Origin: Myxococcus qinghaiensis | GTDB lineage: Bacteria > Myxococcota > Myxococcia > Myxococcales > Myxococcaceae | Reading direction: 5' to 3' | NCBI RefSeq assembly: GCF_024198215.1 | Contig: NZ_JAKCFA010000010.1 | Location: forward strand, 62,001 to 126,000 | Length of the DNA: 64,000 nucleotides | In this document: in pieces, positions 8,695 through 15,488 of the stretch | How positions within the stretch are numbered: position 1 is the stretch's first letter | How the letters are laid out: each line of letters begins with the position of its first letter | Program-made: the position numbers and the translations under genes | Notes under the pieces: generated by a model | What the model was told of the DNA's origin: nothing | Database searches by the model: none | Seen by the model: the letters and a program-made list of their open reading frames with translations, nothing else

Positions 8695-9531
8695 ATGTCA
8701 CGGGTGCTTCGTAGCTCTCGTCGCGCCTTCATGCTGTTCATGGGCGCCGCGCTCGTCGGTGGTGGCTCGGCGTGTGGCCTGTCCGGCACCGGCGGGCGAG
8801 GCATCGTGTTCCGCATGGGCTTGCGCACCGCGCTCGCGCCCGAGGCCTCACGCGTGGGCGAGTTCACCACCGACACGGGGTGGAGCGTGCGGCTCGACTC
8901 GGCGCGGATGGTGCTCGGGCCCATCTACCTCTTCGAGCACCCATCTCCGCTCCAGCAGCAGACGCGACGCGTCCTCAAGTCACTGCTGGACGTGCTCGTG
9001 CCCTCGGCCCATGCCCATGACGGCGACTTCTTCTCGGGCGGGACGGTGCTGGGGGAGTGGGACCGCGAGGTGGTGTTCGACCTGCTCTCCGGGGGCGAGG
9101 CCCAGGTGCTGGGGCGCGCACCGGGAATCGCGGGCCGGGTGCGCTCCTTCTCGCTGCTGCTCCAGCCTCCGTCGCGGGCGCTCGGTGAAGAGGCGGCCCC
9201 GCTCCAGGGCCACTCGGTGTTGATGGCGGGCACGGCCTTCCGAGGAGAAGCGCGAGTTCCCTTCCGGGTGGCGCTCGACTTCCCACCGCCCGTGGAGCTC
9301 CAGCGCGTGGACTTCGTCCCCATCGAAGCGGACCTGGATGACGACGGACTCTTCGTCGTGGAGGCTCGCCCTCATCGGTGGTTCGAAGGCGCCCACTTCG
9401 ACCGGCTGACGCTCCCCGCTGACGGCGGTCCAGTGGAAATCTCTCCCGAGACGCAGGTGCACCGCGCGCTGTCCGTCAACGCGCGGCGCTTCACGGCCTT
9501 CTCGGGCGCCTGGGAGCCCGGGTCCGACTGA
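8695..9531 (+). CDS. Lipoprotein with AHAHDG motif (GWSV family)
   Basis: A 278-residue lipoprotein following the receptor by 96 bases. The N-terminus carries SRRAFML, which resembles a twin-arginine motif, then a hydrophobic run and Cys27 (GGGSACG) as the likely lipidation site. The mature part has TTDTGWSVRLDSARMVLGPIYLFE, related to the lipoprotein at 4992, and a SAHAHDGDFFSGG segment (His106, His108) that is a plausible metal ligand set. No family name is known to me. AGGAGAGGAG precedes the ATG at 8695. It is probably co-expressed with the receptor and hands on or captures the same ligand (inference). Confidence 0.7.
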   Translation: MSRVLRSSRRAFMLFMGAALVGGGSACGLSGTGGRGIVFRMGLRTALAPEASRVGEFTTDTGWSVRLDSARMVLGPIYLFEHPSPLQQQTRRVLKSLLDVLVPSAHAHDGDFFSGGTVLGEWDREVVFDLLSGGEAQVLGRAPGIAGRVRSFSLLLQPPSRALGEEAAPLQGHSVLMAGTAFRGEARVPFRVALDFPPPVELQRVDFVPIEADLDDDGLFVVEARPHRWFEGAHFDRLTLPADGGPVEISPETQVHRALSVNARRFTAFSGAWEPGSD

Positions 9532-9536
9532 GCGGC

Positions 9537-10784
9537 TCAGCTCAGGCCGCGTGCCACGGGCGCGGGACTCCTGCTGCTCGCGCGCGCGACGCTGATCCAC
9601 ACGAGGGTGACGGCGAGCCAGCCCACGGTGAGGGCTCGCCACGACAGCGGCGCGTTCGCCTGGAAGAGCCACAGCGTCACGGCGCCGCCCATGGCGAACA
9701 CGCGAGCAATCTCCAGCGGCAGGCCCCAGCGCTTGGACTCCATCATCCCGCCCCAGGCGGTCGCCATGCCCCAGAACAGGACGCTGAGCATCAGCTTCTG
9801 CCAACCCACCAGCGGCGAGGCGTGGTGGCTGACCAGGAGCATGAAGGGCATGGACGCAATCATCTGGAAGACGAGGTAGCCGCGGATGTTGGGCAGCTCG
9901 GTGGACTGGAACTTCACCTCCTGGCCCTCGCGCTTCCACGAGGTCGCCTCGCGAGCAGGAAGGTCGGCGGGGCGCCAGCCGGTGGGCATCACCCAGAGGC
10001 GCAGCCGGTCCCACCAGCTGCGCGTCTTCACCGCGTCACTGACGAGCTTCCCCCAGAACTGGAAGTTGATGACGGTGGGGTCCCAGGTGTTCGGCGGGGT
10101 GGTGACGCCGTAGGAGCACTCCTCCGTCTCGTCGGCGTAGGTGCCGAACATCTTGTCCCAGATGATGAGGAAGCCCGCGTAGTTCTTGTCGATGTAGATG
10201 TCGTTGCGCGCGTGGTGCACGCGGTGGTGCGAGGGCGTGTTGAGCCAGGACTCAATCCACCGGGGCAGCTTGGGAATGACGCGCGTGTGCGGGATGAACT
10301 GGAGCACCAGGTGGAAGGCCACCATGGCCAGCACCGCCTCGGGCGAGAAGCCGACGATGACGAGCGGCCAGTAGAACAGGAACGAGAAGATGCGCTGCGT
10401 GACGCTGGCCCGCAGGGCCACCGCGTAGTTGAGCTCCTCGGTGGAGTGGTGTGGTGAGTGCGCCGCCCAGCCGATGTTGGTGCGGTGTCCGAAGCGGTGG
10501 AACCAGTAGAAGAGGAAGTCGACTCCCAGGAAGAGACCGAGCAGCGCCCACGGTGACGCGACGTCGAGCTTCCAGGGCGCGAGCTGCCCCAGCATCGTGA
10601 AGAGGGGCAGCATCAAGAGCGCCACCGCCACGTTGACGCACTGGTTCAGGACGGCGGTGCCCACGCTCGCGATGGAGTCCTGGAAGCTGTAGTAGCCGTT
10701 GCGCCTCGCCACGCAGTAGACGAACTCGCCCAGCGCCAGGGCGATGACGAAGGGTGTGGCAATCGCGTAGACGTTGATGGACAT
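9537..10784 (-). CDS. Alkylglycerol-monooxygenase-like fatty acid hydroxylase superfamily protein
   Basis: A 415-residue membrane di-iron enzyme. The histidine boxes are all present: HRFGH (96-100), HSPHH (109-113), His166 and HHRVHH (186-191). The motifs WAAHSPHHSTEELNYAVALR and the block after the last box (NYAGFLIIWDKMFGTY) match alkylglycerol monooxygenase, which cleaves ether bonds of alkyl lipids with tetrahydropterin, better than sterol desaturases. About three membrane helices precede the boxes and four follow the soluble segment. Substrate is inferred only. It is divergent from a Crp/Fnr regulator and convergent with the preceding lipoprotein. Confidence 0.8.
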   Translation of the reverse strand: MSINVYAIATPFVIALALGEFVYCVARRNGYYSFQDSIASVGTAVLNQCVNVAVALLMLPLFTMLGQLAPWKLDVASPWALLGLFLGVDFLFYWFHRFGHRTNIGWAAHSPHHSTEELNYAVALRASVTQRIFSFLFYWPLVIVGFSPEAVLAMVAFHLVLQFIPHTRVIPKLPRWIESWLNTPSHHRVHHARNDIYIDKNYAGFLIIWDKMFGTYADETEECSYGVTTPPNTWDPTVINFQFWGKLVSDAVKTRSWWDRLRLWVMPTGWRPADLPAREATSWKREGQEVKFQSTELPNIRGYLVFQMIASMPFMLLVSHHASPLVGWQKLMLSVLFWGMATAWGGMMESKRWGLPLEIARVFAMGGAVTLWLFQANAPLSWRALTVGWLAVTLVWISVARASSRSPAPVARGLS

Positions 10785-10819
10785 GCCCCTGGTGTACGGC
10801 GCCCGGCTCGATTGCCGCC

Positions 10820-10833
10820 TTAACCTGGGTTAA
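10820..10833. promoter_or_regulatory. Palindrome TTAACC-TG-GGTTAA, likely regulator site
   Basis: A perfect 6-2-6 inverted repeat followed at once by a further TAACCT, so that a second overlapping palindrome GGTTAACC is formed. It lies in the 66-base space between the divergent monooxygenase-like gene and the Crp/Fnr gene, 18 bases before the latter's GTG. Autoregulation by the Crp/Fnr protein is the simplest reading. Confidence 0.45.
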
Positions 10834-10850
10834 CCTCCGCCCCTGTCCCC

Positions 10851-11438
10851 GTGAGATTCCCGAAGCTCTACGAGCAGCTCGCCCCGCTCGGTCCCATTCC
10901 CGAGAGTGAGTGGGAGCGGGCCGAGTCGCTCGCGAGAGAGCAGGCGGTGGAGCGCAAGGCCCACTTCCTGCGCCCCGGTGACGCGGCGGACCGCTTCGCG
11001 GTGGTGCTCCAGGGCGTATTCCGGCTGGTGCGCGTGTCGGCGCGAGGCGGCGAGACGGTGAAGGCCTTCCGCGCGGAGGGTGAACTCCTGGGCGCCTACG
11101 CGGAGATGCTCCAACGCGTGGCGTCGATGACGTCCATTGAAGCGCTGGAGCCCGCACGGGTGCTGGTGTTCCGGACGCAGGACTTCCAGACGCTGGAAGA
11201 GGGCCACGCCTGCTGGGTGCGCGTGGCGCGCCGCGTCGCCGAGCGGCACTTCCTGCTCAAGGAGAAGCGGGAGCAGGAGTTCCTGGAGCTGTCCGCCGAG
11301 GAGCGGCTGGACACCTTCTGGGCGGAGCACCCGCACCTGCGCGGGCGCGTGCCACAGCGCGACGTGGCGGCCTACCTGGGCATCACCGAGGTGGCCCTGA
11401 GTCGCATCATGTCGCGCAAGCGCAAGCGCACGGAGTGA
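10851..11438 (+). CDS. Crp/Fnr family transcriptional regulator
   Basis: A 195-residue regulator. The N-terminal cyclic-nucleotide-binding-like beta-roll is seen as FLRPGDAADRFAVVLQGVFRLVR and GELLGAYAEML. The C-terminal winged helix contains VPQRDVAAYLGITEVALSRIMSR, a clear Crp-type recognition helix. There are no Fnr-type cysteines and the cAMP-binding Arg/Ser pair is not obvious, so the ligand is unknown. The start is a GTG. It faces the monooxygenase-like gene across a palindrome and probably controls it and itself. Confidence 0.88.
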   Translation: MRFPKLYEQLAPLGPIPESEWERAESLAREQAVERKAHFLRPGDAADRFAVVLQGVFRLVRVSARGGETVKAFRAEGELLGAYAEMLQRVASMTSIEALEPARVLVFRTQDFQTLEEGHACWVRVARRVAERHFLLKEKREQEFLELSAEERLDTFWAEHPHLRGRVPQRDVAAYLGITEVALSRIMSRKRKRTE

Positions 11439-11452
11439 GCTTCCATGTCCCG

Positions 11453-12451
11453 TCAGTAGCGCTCGAAGACGAAGGTGAACTTCTCCAGCGGCGTCGGTCC
11501 GTAGGTGAGGCGCAGGAAGCGGTCTCCGGCGGGCGCGGTGAACTTCAGCGTGTGGGTAATCGCGGGGAGGCACACTTGTGGCGCTGGCGTCACGGTGGAG
11601 GCAATCACCGTCTCGCTCTCCGTCACGTCGTGAATCACCACGGGGACATCGTGGCTCAGGTACATGATGACCGGCGTGTCGCGCTCCGCGGAGACGACCT
11701 CCGAGTAGCCGAGGAACGACGTCCCGCTCGCCGGCAGCGTCAGTTCGTAGAACTCGTGAGGTGAGTCCGTCGCGGGATACATCGTCGTCGGAGATGCGCC
11801 TGCCCTCACTGCCGCGGGAGCCTCCAGCAGCGCGTGGCCACAGGCATGCTCCGTGACGCGGTCCCGCTCTCCCGTGGTGAAGTCCAGCCGGCCATCACCG
11901 AGTCCCGCGTGCGCCGTGTCCAGCGCATTGCCCGCGACATCCCGCAGCGACGTGAGGTCCAGCGAGTAGCGGTTGTCCTCCTCCAGCGGCGGCAGGTCGG
12001 ACTCCGGACGCGGAATGGAGAGCGACAAGGTCAGCGCGTCCTCGGACCAGGTGCCGGTGAGGACTCGAGCGGCGTTGGCGGGCGTGCTCACGTCCAACAG
12101 CGTCACCTGCGCGGCGGTGGGGTCCATGGGCTCGCTGAAGGAGACGCTGATGAGCCGCCGCAGGCTCGTGTTCGTCGTGTCCACCTTGTAGGTCTGCACG
12201 GGCAGCACGTTCGTCGCGCCCTCCTCGGGGTTGGACGCGGTGACGTGGGGCTTCGTGGTGTCGCCTCCCGCATCCGGTGAAGGGCCCGCGTCCGGTGAAG
12301 GACCCGCGTCGGGTGGAGGACCGGCGTCCGGGCCCGCATCCGTCGGGGGGCCCGCATCGGGGCTCGGGGTGATGGGGTCGTCGTTGTCGCAGCCCGTCAG
12401 GGTCAGGACAGCGCAGGTGGAGAGCAGGGCGGCGACGTGGGACAGACGCAT
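11453..12451 (-). CDS. HACxH-family lipoprotein D with Ig-like domain
   Basis: A 332-residue lipoprotein: signal ending LTLTGC with Cys21, then a PDAG repeat linker, then an Ig-like domain (about 67-195) with ASNPEEGATNV, SVSFSEPMDP and DVAGN, as in SbsA-type Ig_5 domains. The C-terminal domain (about 200-332) starts EHACGH (His202, Cys204, His206) and shares its pattern with three other lipoproteins upstream. A later Cys and a closing GP segment are also conserved. The ATG at 12451 has GAGGAAAC upstream. It is separated from gene C by a hairpin, so it may be expressed at a lower level. Confidence 0.75.
   Translation of the reverse strand: MRLSHVAALLSTCAVLTLTGCDNDDPITPSPDAGPPTDAGPDAGPPPDAGPSPDAGPSPDAGGDTTKPHVTASNPEEGATNVLPVQTYKVDTTNTSLRRLISVSFSEPMDPTAAQVTLLDVSTPANAARVLTGTWSEDALTLSLSIPRPESDLPPLEEDNRYSLDLTSLRDVAGNALDTAHAGLGDGRLDFTTGERDRVTEHACGHALLEAPAAVRAGASPTTMYPATDSPHEFYELTLPASGTSFLGYSEVVSAERDTPVIMYLSHDVPVVIHDVTESETVIASTVTPAPQVCLPAITHTLKFTAPAGDRFLRLTYGPTPLEKFTFVFERY
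12263..12361 (-). repeat. PDAG coding repeat (lipoprotein linker)
   Basis: Residues about 31-63 of the lipoprotein repeat Pro-Asp-Ala-Gly with Pro, Ser or Thr spacers, six times. This is a common flexible tether in myxobacterial lipoproteins. The DNA is correspondingly repetitive but diverged between units. Confidence 0.7.
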
Positions 12452-12496
12452 GTCGGGTGTTTCCTCGCGGGAGAAGCTGGGACGGACGGGTGAAGC

Positions 12497-12529
12497 GCGG
12501 GGCGCCCTCGAACACAGAGGGCGCCCCGC
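12497..12529 (-). terminator. Strong hairpin between lipoprotein genes C and D
   Basis: GCGGGGCGCCCTC and GAGGGCGCCCCGC form a perfect 13-bp stem with a 7-base loop, 39 bases beyond the stop of gene C on the minus strand. There is no T-tract. It could terminate or attenuate transcription into gene D. Confidence 0.65.
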
Positions 12530-12567
12530 TGGAGGGGCCACGGTGGGCCTGGGCTACAGGGGGAGGC

Positions 12568-13269
12568 TCAGCAGTTGAAGATGGCGGGGTTCGTGTCGTC
12601 GCAGTCGAACCGCTGCTTCACGTAGCCGGCGGGCGCCTCGCAGGCGTACCGGTACACGGGCGTGTTGGTGCCGTACCCGTCGCCGTCCTGGTCCCGGTAG
12701 AAGCGGTCCCGGTTGTCGTAGAGGTTCTCGTGGACGATGCGGACCTGGTTCCCCGTCGCGGGGCCCGTGGCGAGGATGTACTCGCGACCGGGGACCAGGT
12801 CATACACACGGGCCTGCGTCAGCGCGCAGGACGCCTCGGCGACGGACTCGCTGATGAGCGCCGACACCGTGGCGCTGGTGGTGGTGTCCACCACCGTGAA
12901 GGCCACGTTCTGCGTCAGGTAGAACGCGATGGACTCCACGCCAAGGCCCGACACGGCGCCGGGCGTGAAGGTCACCGAGCCCTCGGCGCCCGACGGCAGC
13001 GACAGCGTGTACTGCTTGTGGGTCGTGCTGATGTCCGGCGCGGTGGCGATGCGCGTGGCGCTGGCCGTCACGTTCACGTTGTCACCGCTGTTGTTCGAGT
13101 GGGTGCAGGCGTGGGTCGTCATCAGCGTGTCGTCCACCGACACGCAGCCCGCCTCCAGCGGCGCCTCCGCCTGGCCCATCGACTCCTGCTCCGGCTCATC
13201 CATGGGGCCGCAGGCCGCCAGCGACAGCCCGAGCAATGCACCGCAAAGGGTCTGCTTCAGCATCTTCAT
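12568..13269 (-). CDS. HACxH-family lipoprotein C with MopE-like metal-binding tail
   Basis: A 233-residue lipoprotein: signal peptide ending LSLAAC (Cys20). The HACxH domain follows closely (His53, Cys55, His57) with THKQYTLSLP, IAFYLTQNVAFTVVD and a conserved Cys in ASCALTQARVYDL. The C-terminal 45 residues contain DQDGDGYG, CEAPAGYV and DCDD, the pattern of the putative metal-binding motif first noted in MopE-type proteins, here as a single copy. AAAGGAA precedes the ATG at 13269. Operator 2 lies about 92 bases upstream. A role in calcium or copper binding is inference. Confidence 0.75.
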   Translation of the reverse strand: MKMLKQTLCGALLGLSLAACGPMDEPEQESMGQAEAPLEAGCVSVDDTLMTTHACTHSNNSGDNVNVTASATRIATAPDISTTHKQYTLSLPSGAEGSVTFTPGAVSGLGVESIAFYLTQNVAFTVVDTTTSATVSALISESVAEASCALTQARVYDLVPGREYILATGPATGNQVRIVHENLYDNRDRFYRDQDGDGYGTNTPVYRYACEAPAGYVKQRFDCDDTNPAIFNC

Positions 13270-13360
13270 TGTGGGGTTCCTTTCAAACGCCGGGCGCGAC
13301 GCGCGGGCACCGAAGCTGGCGTCCACCGCCACTCCACGGCGCGGGCATTCATGTCTTAAA

Positions 13361-13375
13361 TGTAATTGAGTTGCA
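13361..13375. promoter_or_regulatory. Operator 2 (TGTAATT-G-AGTTGCA)
   Basis: The right half AGTTGCA is identical to operator 1 and the left half differs at two of seven positions. It lies in an AT-rich stretch upstream of lipoprotein C. On the minus strand TTGCAA within it could be a -35 element with CATGAA 17 bases on, so binding would block polymerase (inference). Confidence 0.5.
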
Positions 13376-13414
13376 ATAACGAGGCGGACGTTTTCCTTGG
13401 ACGGGCGTGCATGG

Positions 13415-14053
13415 CTATTCGAGGTGCTCGATGACCATGCCGACCTCGGAGAGCGAGGTGGGGCCGAGGGTGACGGTGTACTGGACGCGGTCTGTCAGCT
13501 CGTAGCCGACCATGTGTCTGAGGCCCGAGCAGAAGTCGCCCGTGGGCTTCGTTCCCGCCGGGGTGAGCTGCGTCTGGATGGCTGTCTCTACGAAGGTGAC
13601 GGGCACGTCGGGCGTGCTGAGGTAGACGACGAAGTCACCGCTGGCGAAGGCCTTGTAGCTGAAGGTGCCCGTGTACTGGCCGTTCTCTTCGCGGAGCTTC
13701 ACGGTGTAGTGCGTGTGGAAGTCGTCCGCGCGTGGATTGCGACTGGTGGTGGCCGTCACGGTGACGTAGGGGCCGTGCGCGACGTGCCAGCAGGCATGTT
13801 CCCCGTCGTCGCCGAAGTCGAAGCCGTCGCTGGGGACGTAGTCGGGGTCCACGACACAGGCGAGGCCTTCGGACGCGGCGATGTGGCCCTTGTTGCAGTG
13901 ACACCAGTCGCCCTCGGCCTCACGGTGGATGTGGCCATTGGGAGCGCACGGGTCTTGCGGCTCGGGCTCGACGTTCGGGGGCGTCTCGCCACCATCGCAG
14001 GCGGAGACCGCCACGGCGCACGAGGCCAGAAGGGCACGGAGGTTCAATCGCAT
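13415..14053 (-). CDS. HACxH-family lipoprotein B
   Basis: A 212-residue lipoprotein: signal ending VAVSAC (Cys19). A small Cys/His-rich module follows (about 36-66: CAPNGHIHREAEGDWCHCNKG), EGF-like in spacing. The HACxH domain starts EHACWH (His86, Cys88, His90), continues with HTHYTVKL, DFVVYLSTPDVPVTFVE and a conserved Cys, and ends VTLGPTSLSEVGMVIEHLE. The ATG at 14053 begins the signal peptide, with GGAGC upstream. A hairpin separates it from gene A. The Cys/His richness suggests metal binding (inference). Confidence 0.75.
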   Translation of the reverse strand: MRLNLRALLASCAVAVSACDGGETPPNVEPEPQDPCAPNGHIHREAEGDWCHCNKGHIAASEGLACVVDPDYVPSDGFDFGDDGEHACWHVAHGPYVTVTATTSRNPRADDFHTHYTVKLREENGQYTGTFSYKAFASGDFVVYLSTPDVPVTFVETAIQTQLTPAGTKPTGDFCSGLRHMVGYELTDRVQYTVTLGPTSLSEVGMVIEHLE

Positions 14054-14144
14054 GCGGGAGCGCTCCATGGGGAGGCGAGAGGAGGGCGTCATTGAGAGAC
14101 ATGGGATGGCGGGAGTGGCGTGGACGACGTGGCTCGGGGCGGAA

Positions 14145-14164
14145 TGCCCGGAGCGCTCCGGGCA
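14145..14164 (-). terminator. Hairpin between lipoprotein genes A and B
   Basis: TGCCCGGAGC/GCTCCGGGCA is a perfect 20-base palindrome 28 bases beyond the stop of gene A on the minus strand. It is followed on that strand by TTCC only. It is a likely terminator or attenuator. Confidence 0.5.
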
Positions 14165-14191
14165 CCCGCTCGGGTGGAGAGACGACGAGGA

Positions 14192-14800
14192 CTACTCCTC
14201 GTGGTGGTGCCCGGCCTCCTCGATGACGAGCGAGAAGGCAGCGTTGCGGCTCAGGATGGAGCGGAACTCCAGGTAGTACTCGGTGTCGGCTTCCAGGTCC
14301 GCGACGATGGCCGTCTTCAGCGCGCCGCACACGTCGGTGGGGACCTGGTAGCGGCACTCGCGAGCGACTTCGAGGCCCGTCGCCGCGTCGTAGATGCGCA
14401 GGCCGCGGTGGCGCGACAGCAGGAAGGCGAACTCACCGGACTCGTCGGGGAGGAAGGACACGCGGCCCGCCCAGCCCCAGGAGTTCGTGCTCCACGGGAG
14501 GGTGAGGTTGTACGCGGTGTGAGGCGTGCTGACGTCCACCAGCACGGGCGCGCCCAGGGCGGCGGCGGTGGCGGCCTCGAAGGGCCCCAGCTCCGCGTGG
14601 ATGCAGGCGTGCTCCACGACTTCGGCCAGCTCCTCCGGCTCCTCGCAGGAGGGCAGCAGGCCGAGCAGCGCGGACTCTTCGGCGGACAGCTCGTCGGCGG
14701 TGACTTCCTCCTCTACGGGGGCGGTGCCTCCGCAGCCGGTGAGCAGGAGCACGACACCGGTGGCGAGCAGGGACTTCTGGAGCAGGGACTGGGGCTTCAT
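14192..14800 (-). CDS. HACxH-family lipoprotein A with HHHEE tail
   Basis: A 202-residue lipoprotein: signal ending LLLTGC (Cys23), then an acidic stretch. The HACxH domain begins EHACIH (His64, Cys66, His68), with HTAYNLTLP, FAFLLSRHRGLRIYD and a conserved Cys in VPTDVCGAL. The protein ends AGHHHEE, an exposed His/Glu cluster typical of metal-handling proteins. AAGGAGAAG precedes the ATG at 14800. It is the first gene of the lipoprotein run, with operator 3 about 87 bases upstream. Function is unknown; a metal-linked role is inferred from ligand-rich motifs and neighbours. Confidence 0.78.
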   Translation of the reverse strand: MKPQSLLQKSLLATGVVLLLTGCGGTAPVEEEVTADELSAEESALLGLLPSCEEPEELAEVVEHACIHAELGPFEAATAAALGAPVLVDVSTPHTAYNLTLPWSTNSWGWAGRVSFLPDESGEFAFLLSRHRGLRIYDAATGLEVARECRYQVPTDVCGALKTAIVADLEADTEYYLEFRSILSRNAAFSLVIEEAGHHHEE

Positions 14801-14886
14801 CAAGAGACTTCTCCTTGTGGGACTGCCGGGGTGGAGCAACGGGCGTGAGGCTCGCGAGCCCCGCGAATATGCAACCGATATCTAAA

Positions 14887-14901
14887 AGTAATCAAGTTGC
14901 A
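14887..14901. promoter_or_regulatory. Operator 3 (AGTAATC-A-AGTTGCA) with distal half-site
   Basis: The right half AGTTGCA matches operators 1 and 2 exactly; the left half is poor but similar to that of operator 2 (GTAAT shared). A second element, ATGCAAC at 14869-14875, pairs with GTTGCAT at 14896-14902. It lies upstream of lipoprotein gene A in an AT-rich island. Confidence 0.45.
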
Positions 14902-15022
14902 TTTACGGGGCGAGCCGGGCGCGTAGCCGCCATCGGCGGGTCGCCGTCCGTCAAGGCAGCGAGCTCAGCCTGGAGCCGGCTCCACAGGCGTGTCCGGTGC
15001 CTGGAGCCGAATCACTCCGGCG

Positions 15023-15431
15023 TCAGACGCTGGGCTGCTGGGGCCAGGTGAAGCCGGGGGGCGTCGTGCCGTTCGTCTGCATCACCTGGATGAGGGCGTC
15101 ATTCAGCTTCACGAGCTGGTGCCTGCTGTCCGGGTGATGTTCCGAGGGTTGGCGAGGTTCGTCAGCTCGTCGGGGTCCACGAGCCGGACGACGAGGGTGT
15201 TGTCGGTGAAGCCGCGCCGCTCCAGCGACTGGAGCAACTGGGCGAGCACATGCAGGCGTGGGTGAAGGCCCGCTCGAAGCTCAGCCCGTTGCGCGCGAGG
15301 TGCTGGAACGAGGGCAGGTGCTGCTCCGCCCAGCCTTGAGGCCAGTGGCGGAGCCGGCGCTGCCGCGCCGTCAGGATGATGAGCAGGTCGGGCGGCGTGG
15401 AGGCGTTGCCGGGTCGCAGGGGCCACTCCAG
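15023..15431 (-). pseudogene. Arylsulfatase remnant, frameshifted and internally deleted
   Basis: On the minus strand three sulfatase pieces lie in order but in different frames. The N-terminal piece reads PPDLLIILTARQRR, PSFQHLARNGLSFERAFT and then ACMCSPS, the start of the CxPSR motif whose Cys becomes formylglycine. It breaks there. The next piece, in another frame, reads QLLQSLERRGFTDNTLVV, which in intact enzymes precedes the DHGE metal motif, and jumps to VDPDELTNLANP from near the C-terminus. A last frame gives QLVKLNDALIQVMQTNG up to TGA at 15023. Only about 135 codons of roughly 500 remain, so it is inactive. Confidence 0.8.
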
Positions 15432-15488
15432 GATGAGGAGGGCCCCCAGCGTACTCCGTGATGTTCCCCCACGCCGGAGCGCGAGCCG

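Noticed and set aside
12263..12361. Possible CRISPR-like or regulatory repeat
   Set aside because: It is a coding PDAG repeat in a lipoprotein linker; units diverge and no spacers are present.
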